Origin: Casp-actino8 sp046082625
GTDB lineage: Bacteria; Actinomycetota; Acidimicrobiia; Acidimicrobiales; Ilumatobacteraceae
Length of the DNA: 26,741 bases
Reading direction: 5' to 3'
NCBI GenBank assembly: GCA_046082625.1
Contig: JBJTYE010000172.1
Location: 1-26,741, forward strand
Position 1 is the stretch's first letter, and every line of letters starts with the position of its first letter. The translations under genes and the position numbers were made by a program. Positions 16,940 through 23,387 of this stretch are shown one piece after another. The notes under the pieces were generated by a model. That model ran no database searches. It saw only the letters and a program-made list of their open reading frames with translations, and had not been told where the DNA came from.

Positions 16940-18163
16940 ATGATCACCACCTCGCTCGACAATCGACGACCCACACGTCGGATCCAGGTGGGCAAGGTGG
17001 CTGTCGGCGGAGACGCCCCGATCAGCGTGCAGTCGATGACCATCACCAAGACCGCCGACGTGGAAGGGACTCTGCAGCAGATCTACGCCCTGGCCGCAGC
17101 CGGATGCGACATCGTGCGGTGCACCTGCAACGAGATCGAGGCCGCCGAAGGACTGGCCCAGATCGTCCCGCGCTCTCCCGTGCCGATCGTGGCCGATATC
17201 CACCATCAGTACAAGATGGCCCTGGCGGCCATGGAGGCCGGCGTCCACGGACTACGCCTCAATCCGGGGAACATTCGCCGTCCCGAGCACATCAAGGCAG
17301 TGGCCTCCGAGGCCCGGGATCGCGGAATCCCGATCCGGATCGGTGTGAACGGCGGGTCGCTCGATCCGGAGCTCTATGCCAAGTACGGAGGCAAGGTGAC
17401 ACCCGAAGCCATGGTGGAATCGGCTCTGCACGAAGTGGCCCTGTTCCAGGAAGTGGACTTCGACCAGATCAAGATCAGCGTGAAGGCCTCCAGTGTTCCT
17501 CTCATGGTCGAGGCGTATCGACAGATGAGCGAAGCCACCGATCACCCGCTGCATCTCGGAGTGACCGAGGCGGGTCCCCTCCCAGCCGGACTGCTCAAGG
17601 CCACTGCGGGTATCGCCACCTTGCTCATGGAAGGGATCGGGGACACCATCCGCTACAGCCTCACCGCTGATCCGGTGGAAGAAGCCCGGGCGGGACGTCT
17701 TCTCCTCGAGTCCCTGGGATTGCGCGAGCGCAAGAACGTGGATCTCATCGCCTGTCCCAGTTGCGGTCGAGCCGAGATCGACGTCATCGACGTGGCCCAA
17801 CGGGCCATGCAGGCCTTCGGCGAAAAAGAGCTGCCGCTGCAAGTGGCCGTGATGGGGTGTGTGGTGAACGGTCCCGGCGAAGCCCGGGAGGCCGACCTCG
17901 GCATCGCCGCTGGAAACAAGCGCGGCCACATGTTCGTGAAGGGTCGCAATGTGGCGGTGGTACCCGAGAGCGAGATGGTCGAGGCGCTGGTGGAGTGGGC
18001 CGAGTTCATCCACGAACACGGCACCGAGGCGGCTATCGCTCGGGCCGATACCGCCAAGGCCGAGCGCGAGGCTGCCAAGGATCGTTCCCAATTGCTCGAA
18101 ACCAAGGGAGACGACGCCAATCAGTCGTTGGAGCGGATCATCGAAATCCGCAAGAAGTCTTGA
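16940..18163 (+). CDS. ispG: 4-hydroxy-3-methylbut-2-enyl diphosphate synthase (IspG)
   Basis: This 407-residue iron-sulfur enzyme reductively converts MEcPP to HMBPP, the penultimate MEP step. The TIM-barrel part begins RRIQVGKVAVGG with SVQSMTITKTADV (29-41), VADIHHQYKMAL and GLRLNPGNIR (104-113). The 4Fe-4S ligands are C272 and C275 (CPSCGR) and C307 (MGCVVNGPGEA), with the conserved E314 following. About 35 charged residues beyond the usual end (368-407) form a likely helical tail. GAGGA (16929-16933) lies 6 nt before the ATG. Its TGA directly abuts the stop of the convergent manA. dxr and ispG flanking rseP place two MEP steps in one transcription unit. Confidence 0.97.
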   Translation: MITTSLDNRRPTRRIQVGKVAVGGDAPISVQSMTITKTADVEGTLQQIYALAAAGCDIVRCTCNEIEAAEGLAQIVPRSPVPIVADIHHQYKMALAAMEAGVHGLRLNPGNIRRPEHIKAVASEARDRGIPIRIGVNGGSLDPELYAKYGGKVTPEAMVESALHEVALFQEVDFDQIKISVKASSVPLMVEAYRQMSEATDHPLHLGVTEAGPLPAGLLKATAGIATLLMEGIGDTIRYSLTADPVEEARAGRLLLESLGLRERKNVDLIACPSCGRAEIDVIDVAQRAMQAFGEKELPLQVAVMGCVVNGPGEAREADLGIAAGNKRGHMFVKGRNVAVVPESEMVEALVEWAEFIHEHGTEAAIARADTAKAEREAAKDRSQLLETKGDDANQSLERIIEIRKKS

Positions 18164-19297
18164 TCAGACCGAACTTTCGGTGACTCTGAAGAGGGTCGCC
18201 TTGCCCCGCAGCGTGATGCCGTCGCCCGGCGCGAGAAAGCACACCTCGCCGCGGTGCAGACGGTCCGTGGATCCCACCCCGCACAACACCAACTCCCGGG
18301 TTCGAGCCTGCAACGTCTCGGCTCCGTCGATCTGGTGGAGCCACAAGGTGAACGGAGCGCCCGGCGTGTCGTACATCCACAGCCGTCCGACGGAGGTCAT
18401 CGCCTTGTGCACCGGTTTGCGGATCGGAGTGTCGAGAGGACGTACGACCACGGTGCGCAACAACTCCTCGACGTCGACGTGCTTGTTGGTCAGACCGCAC
18501 CGAACCACGTTGTCGCTCGATCCCATGACTTCCACACCCACGCCTCGCAGATAGGCGTGCATGTTGCCCGGGTCCAGGTACAGGGCTTCCCCGGGCTGGA
18601 GCACGACATGATTCAAGAGCAGGGTGACGACGACGGCGGGATCGTCGGGATACGCACCGGCCAGACGAGTCACCCACCGGGCGCTCGGGGACGAGTGATC
18701 GGCGCAGGCCGCGATGACGTCGTTCCTGACGCGTCGCGATTCCTCGGAGCCGTCGAACATGAATCGCACGACGTGTTCGAGATCGTAATCGGCCACCAGG
18801 CGCGCCAGTGTCGAGGCGGCACCGCCGATGTCGTTCAGCAATTCGACTGTCGGTGCTTCGTGTCGGAATCCACAGAAGGCTTCGAAGGGTTCGAGGGCGC
18901 ACAGCAATTCGGGTTTGGCGAACGGGTCGCGATAGATGCGTCGTGAGTTGCTGACGGGTATCCCCACCTGGTTCTCGCGGGCGAAGCCGATTCGGGCTTG
19001 CAGATCCGACGGATGGGTCTGCAACGACAGGGGTTCGGCCGCCGCCAGGATCTTGAGAAGGAAGGGCAATTCGCCGGCCACGGAGACCAGCGGACGAGAG
19101 AGGCCCCCGGTGTCGTCGTTCGAGGTGCGATCGATGTCCCCTTCGTCCACGTCGAGTAGTCGCGACGGTCCGCCCAGATGGGTGCCGAACCACACTTCGG
19201 CCCAAGGTCGGCCGTCGGGTTCGATGCCCAGGAGATCGGGAATGGCCGAGGGGTGGCCCCAGGCGTAGTGCTGGACCACTCCCCGAACCAGACGCAT
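18164..19297 (-). CDS. manA: mannose-6-phosphate isomerase, class I
   Basis: This 377-residue zinc enzyme interconverts mannose-6-phosphate and fructose-6-phosphate, feeding GDP-mannose for glycolipids and polysaccharides. The cupin zinc ligands are all present: Q93 and H95 in SLQTHPS, E130 in KPELLCAL, and H247 in GNMHAYL. Further class I marks are the N-terminal VQHYAWG, AEVWFGTH and the C-terminal GSSDNVVRCGLTNKHVD (259-275). The start ATG at 19297 is 1 nt after the proS stop, so the two are cotranscribed and probably coupled. The stop codon directly abuts that of ispG on the other strand. Confidence 0.96.
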   Translation of the reverse strand: MRLVRGVVQHYAWGHPSAIPDLLGIEPDGRPWAEVWFGTHLGGPSRLLDVDEGDIDRTSNDDTGGLSRPLVSVAGELPFLLKILAAAEPLSLQTHPSDLQARIGFARENQVGIPVSNSRRIYRDPFAKPELLCALEPFEAFCGFRHEAPTVELLNDIGGAASTLARLVADYDLEHVVRFMFDGSEESRRVRNDVIAACADHSSPSARWVTRLAGAYPDDPAVVVTLLLNHVVLQPGEALYLDPGNMHAYLRGVGVEVMGSSDNVVRCGLTNKHVDVEELLRTVVVRPLDTPIRKPVHKAMTSVGRLWMYDTPGAPFTLWLHQIDGAETLQARTRELVLCGVGSTDRLHRGEVCFLAPGDGITLRGKATLFRVTESSV

Positions 19298-19298
19298 G

Positions 19299-21095
19299 TC
19301 AGGCTCCGTGCCACCCAGCCGACGAGATGCGTTCGATCACGTCCCGAGCCTCTGCGGCGGCGACGTGTCGCACCTCGCCCGAGCGTCGATCGCGGACTTC
19401 TATCTCTCCGGACGCAAGACCCTTGCCCACCACGGCGATCGTCGGGACGCCGAGGAGTTCGGCATCCTTGAACTTCACTCCCGGCGAGGCTGCGGTGCGG
19501 TCGTCGAGGAGTACTCGCAGTCCGCCGTCCTCGAGTCGACGTGCCAGGGTCTCGCCGAATTCGGTGATCTCGTCGCCGCCCTTGCTGGCCAGAACGATGT
19601 GCACATCGGCCGGCGCCACCTCGCGGGGCCAGCACAATCCGATCTCGTCGAGTGTGGCCTCGGCGATCGCCGCCACCGCTCGGGACACACCGATGCCGTA
19701 GCTGCCCATGGTCACCACCACGCTGCGTCCGTGGTGGTCGAGCACAGTCAGCTGCAGTGCCTCGGCATACTTCCGTCCGAGTTGGAAGATGTGGCCGATC
19801 TCGATACCTCGTTCCATGTCGAGGGTCCCGGTTCGGTCGCCGCACTCCGGACAGGAGTCCCCGGCCCGGACCTCGGCTGCTTCGATCGTCCCGTCGGCCG
19901 CGAAGTCCCGACCGCAGGTGAGGTTGGCCACGTGTCGCCCGGTGACGTCGGCACCGGTCACCCAAGTCGTCCCGGGAACCACGCGTGGATCGAGCAGATA
20001 GCGGATGCCACTCCGACTCGACGAGCCGAGGACCCGCGGTCCGATGTAGCCCTTGACCAGGATCGGATGGGCGGCGAAGTCCTCCTCGGTGAAGGTGTCG
20101 GGTTCGGACGGACCGACCTGGGATTCGAGCCGCTTCATGTCGACCTCGCGGTCGCCGGGAAGTCCGATGGCCAGGGGCTCGCGACGTCCATCGGGATGGC
20201 GGAGCACGACGAGGACGTTCTTCAACGTGTCGCCGGCGGTCCAGGGCCGACCGTCGTGGCGGGGGATCCCCGACGCGGAATTCAGGAACTCCACCAGGGA
20301 GGCGATGGTGGGTGTGCCCGGAGTGTCGAGATCGGTGGCTGCCGGAATGCCCGATTGGTCGATCGTCGGTGGAGCCGGAACGCGGACCGCTTCGGTATTG
20401 GCGGCGTAGCCGCATGTCGAGCAACGCACGAAGGTGTCCTCGCCGACGGCCAGCGGGGCCAGGAACTCCTCGCTCTTCGAGCCTCCCATGGCTCCGGACA
20501 TGGCCGACACGATGACGAAGGGGAGGCCAAGCCGCTCGAAGGTGCGGATGTAGGCGGCGCGGTGGGCCTCGTAACTCGCAGCCAGGCCCTCGTCGTCGAG
20601 GTCGAAACTGTAGGAGTCCTTCATCACGAACTCGCGCCCTCGCAGGAGACCGGCGCGAGGTCGGGCTTCGTCCCGGTACTTCGTCTGGATCTGGTAAATG
20701 CGGAGAGGAAGATCCTTGTAGCTGCTGTAGAGATCCTTCACCAGCAGGGTGAACATCTCTTCGTGCGTCGGTCCGAGGAGGAAGTCGGCACCACGGCGAT
20801 CCTTCAGGCGGAACAGGTTGGGTCCGTACTCCGACCAACGGTTGGTAGCCTCGTAGGGCTCCCGGGGCAAGAGGGCCGGGAAATGGACCTCCTGGAATCC
20901 GGCGGCGTCCATTTCTTCTCGAACGATTCGTTCGACGTTGCGATAGACCATCCACCCGAGCGGCAGCCAGGTGAAACCACCCGGCGCGGCCCGGCGGATG
21001 TAGCCGGCGCGAAGCAGCAGCTGGTGGCTCGGCACTTCGGCGTCGGCAGGGTTGTCTCGCAGGGTCCGCACGAACAGGCTGGACATACGCAACAT
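19299..21095 (-). CDS. proS: prolyl-tRNA synthetase, bacterial type with editing domain
   Basis: This 598-residue class II synthetase charges tRNA-Pro. The N-terminus MSSLFVRTLRDNP matches the family. Motif 2 RDEARPRAG is at 141-149. The insertion (INS) editing domain that removes mischarged alanine lies between about 225 and 395. Cysteine pairs CSTCGYAANTE (225-235) and CPECG (415-419) flank it. Motif 3 GSYGIGVSRAVAAIAE is at 464-479. The anticodon-binding domain runs about 495-590. The frame is open to 21203, but those 36 extra residues lack homology. ATG 21095 sits 7 nt after a TAGCCT box, and ATG 21086 is also possible. In many actinobacteria proS follows ispG on the same strand; here it is reversed with manA behind it. 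Confidence 0.96.
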   Translation of the reverse strand: MLRMSSLFVRTLRDNPADAEVPSHQLLLRAGYIRRAAPGGFTWLPLGWMVYRNVERIVREEMDAAGFQEVHFPALLPREPYEATNRWSEYGPNLFRLKDRRGADFLLGPTHEEMFTLLVKDLYSSYKDLPLRIYQIQTKYRDEARPRAGLLRGREFVMKDSYSFDLDDEGLAASYEAHRAAYIRTFERLGLPFVIVSAMSGAMGGSKSEEFLAPLAVGEDTFVRCSTCGYAANTEAVRVPAPPTIDQSGIPAATDLDTPGTPTIASLVEFLNSASGIPRHDGRPWTAGDTLKNVLVVLRHPDGRREPLAIGLPGDREVDMKRLESQVGPSEPDTFTEEDFAAHPILVKGYIGPRVLGSSSRSGIRYLLDPRVVPGTTWVTGADVTGRHVANLTCGRDFAADGTIEAAEVRAGDSCPECGDRTGTLDMERGIEIGHIFQLGRKYAEALQLTVLDHHGRSVVVTMGSYGIGVSRAVAAIAEATLDEIGLCWPREVAPADVHIVLASKGGDEITEFGETLARRLEDGGLRVLLDDRTAASPGVKFKDAELLGVPTIAVVGKGLASGEIEVRDRRSGEVRHVAAAEARDVIERISSAGWHGA

Positions 21096-21102
21096 CTGCG
21101 TC

Positions 21103-21108
21103 AGGCTA
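21103..21108 (-). promoter_or_regulatory. leaderless -10 box of proS-manA
   Basis: On the minus strand TAGCCT ends 7 nt before the proS ATG (21095), with no Shine-Dalgarno sequence between. It matches TAnnnT and is identical to the proposed rpsB box. It supports the start chosen over the longer open frame. Confidence 0.55.
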
Positions 21109-21172
21109 CTGGCCTGGGTCGACGCGCCAGGTGTGAGTTGTCGACCCCTCTGGGACCGGCCATGTTTCCCGG

Positions 21173-21178
21173 TATGCT
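21173..21178 (+). promoter_or_regulatory. -10 box of the rimP-nusA-ylxR-infB operon
   Basis: TATGCT fits TAnnnT well and lies in the 192-bp divergent region between proS and rimP. It would start transcription near 21185, giving a leader of about 103 nt. The 17-bp-upstream window reads TGGGAC, a poor -35. Confidence 0.5.
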
Positions 21179-21189
21179 TCGAGGGTCCT

Positions 21190-21201
21190 GAACAAGTGTT
21201 C
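21190..21201. promoter_or_regulatory. GAAC-N4-GTTC palindrome, LexA-box-like
   Basis: GAACAAGTGTTC matches the Gram-positive SOS-box core GAAC-N4-GTTC. It lies just downstream of the predicted rimP transcript start, where a repressor could block transcription. About 0.4 matches to such an 8-base core are expected by chance in the window, so this is only a candidate. Confidence 0.25.
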
Positions 21202-21216
21202 ACCTCGGTGAAGCTG

Positions 21217-21245
21217 AAAGGCGTGGGTCTGACCCACGCCTTTTT
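21217..21245 (+). terminator. intrinsic terminator inside the rimP leader
   Basis: A perfect 12-bp stem is formed by AAAGGCGTGGGT (21217-21228) and ACCCACGCCTTT (21232-21243) with loop CTG, followed by a T-run (21241-21245). The T-run is on the plus strand only. It is the only clear rho-independent terminator in the window. It sits between the operon promoter and its first gene. Confidence 0.85.
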
Positions 21246-21287
21246 CCTTCATCGGCCGGTGGACGGAACATCCGAGGAGGTGCCACG

Positions 21288-21953
21288 ATGACCATGACCG
21301 GCGACAGTCCGCTGGTGTCCCGTCTCACCGACGTGGTGCTGCCCATCGTGAGCGACCTCGGTTTGGACCTGTACGACCTGGAGTTCAGCGGCGGCCTTCT
21401 ACGGATCACCGTCGACACGCCGCCCGGTTCCCCGGGTGGTGTCGACGTGGACCAGTTGTCCCGTGTGACGCGTTTGGTGTCGCGTGAACTCGATCATCTG
21501 GACCCGATCCCGGGCCACTACACCCTGGAGGTCTCCAGTCCGGGGTTGGAGCGGAACCTGCGTCTGCCCCGCCATTTCGCCCGCGAGGTCGGCAAGACGG
21601 TGGCGGTGCGACTGCGCAACGTGGTCCAGGGAGAACGGCGGGTGACGGGAATCCTGGTGGAGGCCGGATCCGAGGAATTCACGGTTCGCGACGAGTCCGG
21701 CACCGAACGGGTCGTTCCCTACATCGACGTCGACCGGGCACGGACGGTTTTCGTCTGGGAGGCCCGACCCAAACCTGGTCAGGCGAAATCGGGCCGGCGG
21801 AGCCGAGGAGCCTCGGACGCGATCGCTCCCGATGGCCCACCCGGGGGGACGAGTGGATCGTCCCGGACCCCGGCAGACTTTCGGGTCCGAGATGACGACG
21901 AGTTTCTGGATGACGAGATGCACCTAGACGATCAGGAGAACGCCGAATCATGA
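21288..21953 (+). CDS. rimP: ribosome maturation factor RimP
   Basis: This 221-residue protein assists 30S assembly, acting near S12 and the central pseudoknot. The N-terminal domain (about 8-95) shows VLPIVSDLGLDLYDLEFSGG, LLRITVDTP and YTLEVSSPGLERNLRLPRHF, the family hallmark. The SH3-like C-terminal domain (about 96-160) shows GKTVAVRLRN, VTGILVEA and PYIDVDRARTVF. Residues 160-221 are a disordered, finally acidic tail longer than in most RimP proteins (about 150-170 residues). GAGGAGG lies 7 nt before ATG 21288; ATG 21294 is an alternative. The stop overlaps the nusA start as ATGA. Confidence 0.95.
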   Translation: MTMTGDSPLVSRLTDVVLPIVSDLGLDLYDLEFSGGLLRITVDTPPGSPGGVDVDQLSRVTRLVSRELDHLDPIPGHYTLEVSSPGLERNLRLPRHFAREVGKTVAVRLRNVVQGERRVTGILVEAGSEEFTVRDESGTERVVPYIDVDRARTVFVWEARPKPGQAKSGRRSRGASDAIAPDGPPGGTSGSSRTPADFRVRDDDEFLDDEMHLDDQENAES

Positions 21954-23098
21954 GCAACATGGATATGAAAGAAGCGATCCGCCTGCTGGCAGGCGAGAAG
22001 AACATCTCGGAGGAGACCTTGTTGCAGGTGCTGGTGGATGCTCTGGCGACCGCCTACAAGCGCCGTCCCGGTGCCGCCGAGGAAGTGGAAGTGGGGCTGA
22101 ATCCGGACACCCTGGAGATCACCTTCACCGCCTACGACATCGACGAAGACGGGAACTGGGTCAATCCCCGCGACGACACCCCCGAGAAGAACGAGTTGGG
22201 CCGTATCGCCGCTCAGACCTTCCGTCAGGTGATGGGTCAGCGCATCCGCGAAGCCGAACGGGATCGCAAGTTCGAGGAATACGCCAACCGCGAAGGCGAC
22301 ATCGTGACCGGCATCGTGCAGCAGAACGACAACCGCTACGCGTTGCTCGATCTGGGCAAGGTCGAGGCTCTGATGCCGCAGAGCGAACAGGTGCCTTTCG
22401 AGCGGGCCACGCCCGGAACGCGTCTCAAGGCCTACATCGTCGAGGTCCGTCGCAGCGACAAGGGCCCACAGATCGTCGTCAGTCGGACTCATCCGGGTCT
22501 GGTCAAGCGACTCTTCGAGCTCGAAGTCCCCGAGATCGCCGACGGCGTGGTCGAGATCAAGGCCTGTGCCCGTGAACCAGGGCACCGCACCAAGATCGCC
22601 GTGTATTCGAACGACAACAACGTGGATCCCGTCGGAGCTTGCGTCGGTGCCCGCGGTGGACGAGTGCGCATGGTGGTGAACGAGCTCAATCAGGAGAAGA
22701 TCGACATCATTCCCTTCAGCGACGATCTGGCGGACTTCATCGCCAAGGCGCTGTCCCCGGCCAAGGTCACCGAAGTCCGTCTCAGTGACGACCAGACCCA
22801 GGCCGATGTGATCGTTCCGGACTTCCAGTTGAGCCTGGCCATCGGCAAGGAAGGTCAGAACGCCCGCTTGGCGGCTCGTTTGGCCGGGGTGCGCATCGAC
22901 ATCAAGAGTGAGACGCAGTACCAGAATGAACTGAACGGGATCTTCCCGGAGGAAACCGAGTACGCGGCCGGAGAGTGGATCCTCAATTCCGAGACCGGAG
23001 CCCAGGAGTTCCACGCCGCCGACGGTTCGATCATGAGCGTGGCGGAATGGGAGCGGGCCACCGGTGTCTCGGCGAGCGAAGGTGGCGATGACGCCTGA
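21950..23098 (+). CDS. nusA: transcription termination/antitermination factor NusA
   Basis: This 382-residue RNA-polymerase-bound factor modulates pausing, termination and antitermination. The N-terminal domain (1-110) starts MKEAIRLLAGEKNISEETLLQVL. The S1 domain spans about 112-180 (GDIVTGIVQQNDNRYALLDLG). KH1 carries GARG (233-236) and KH2 carries GKEG (299-302, LAIGKEGQNARLAARL). There are no C-terminal acidic repeats of the E. coli kind. Instead about 55 residues follow KH2 (323-382), including EWILNSETGAQEFHAADGS. The gene is coupled to rimP by a 4-nt overlap and overlaps ylxR by 11 nt. Confidence 0.97.
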   Translation: MSNMDMKEAIRLLAGEKNISEETLLQVLVDALATAYKRRPGAAEEVEVGLNPDTLEITFTAYDIDEDGNWVNPRDDTPEKNELGRIAAQTFRQVMGQRIREAERDRKFEEYANREGDIVTGIVQQNDNRYALLDLGKVEALMPQSEQVPFERATPGTRLKAYIVEVRRSDKGPQIVVSRTHPGLVKRLFELEVPEIADGVVEIKACAREPGHRTKIAVYSNDNNVDPVGACVGARGGRVRMVVNELNQEKIDIIPFSDDLADFIAKALSPAKVTEVRLSDDQTQADVIVPDFQLSLAIGKEGQNARLAARLAGVRIDIKSETQYQNELNGIFPEETEYAAGEWILNSETGAQEFHAADGSIMSVAEWERATGVSASEGGDDA

Positions 23099-23339
23099 TC
23101 CAGGCCGCTCTCCGGTTCGCACGTGTGTCGGCTGTCGTCGGCGACGTCCGCAATCCGAGTTGAGGCGGTACGTGGCGGACTCCGCGGGGAACCCCCATGA
23201 GTCGCGGACGGCTGCCGGTCGCGGCGCTTGGTTGTGCGCCGATCATGAGTGTCTGGGCTTGGCCCAGAGGAACAGGGCATTCGAGCGGGCGTGGAAGGTC
23301 CGCCTCACGAGGCAGAGTCGCAGAACAATGGCAAACTGA
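23088..23339 (+). CDS. ylxR: YlxR family RNA-binding/nucleoid protein
   Basis: This 83-residue basic protein carries the family marks RTCVGCRRRRP (about 11-21) and GRGAWLCADHECLGLA (45-60), the latter close to the usual GRGAYLC motif. Structures of the family suggest nucleic-acid binding, and in some bacteria it acts as a nucleoid-associated regulator or affects RNase P. ATG 23088 is chosen because GAAGGTGG precedes it and the frame before it (to 23064) merely overlaps nusA. The standard nusA-ylxR-infB order supports the call. The start overlaps the nusA end by 11 nt. Confidence 0.93.
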   Translation: MTPDPGRSPVRTCVGCRRRRPQSELRRYVADSAGNPHESRTAAGRGAWLCADHECLGLAQRNRAFERAWKVRLTRQSRRTMAN

Positions 23340-23345
23340 AGGGTC

Positions 23346-23360
23346 GCCGGATCTTCCGGC
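23346..23360 (+). other. hairpin between ylxR and infB
   Basis: GCCGGA-tct-TCCGGC forms a 6-bp stem in the 48-bp gap, 13 nt before the AAGGA ribosome binding site (23373-23377) of infB. It has no T-run, so it is not an intrinsic terminator. It might tune infB translation or mRNA stability. Confidence 0.35.
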
Positions 23361-23387
23361 GGAAACGAATCGAAGGAATAGCGCCGC

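Larger units (their letters stand above)
21185..21287 (+). ncRNA. rimP operon RNA leader (possible attenuator or small RNA)
   Basis: From the predicted start the leader contains a 5-bp hairpin TTCAC-CTCG-GTGAA (21199-21212), then a strong intrinsic terminator (21217-21245), then the rimP ribosome binding site (GAGGAGG, 21274-21280). CACCTC (21201-21206) is complementary to GAGGTG (21277-21282), and the shifted CCTCGG (21203-21208) to CCGAGG (21272-21277). The 5' hairpin could therefore alternatively pair with and mask the binding site. No plus-strand gene lies upstream to be terminated, so the element must act on the operon's own transcript or release a short RNA of about 60 nt. No known riboswitch class is recognised. 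Confidence 0.5.

Noticed and set aside
15452..17248. A 598-codon open frame on the minus strand
   Set aside because: It is antisense to the end of dxr, all of rseP and part of ispG. The composition (Asp/His/Arg-rich) is typical of a shadow, with no motif.
19296..21191. A 631-codon open frame on the plus strand
   Set aside because: It is antisense to proS, whose class II motifs are unmistakable on the other strand. No promoter, ribosome binding site or domain supports it.
21096..21203. Upstream extension of proS by 36 codons
   Set aside because: The extra residues lack similarity to ProRS starts and would run through the divergent control region. The -10 box and ATG at 21095 explain the start better.
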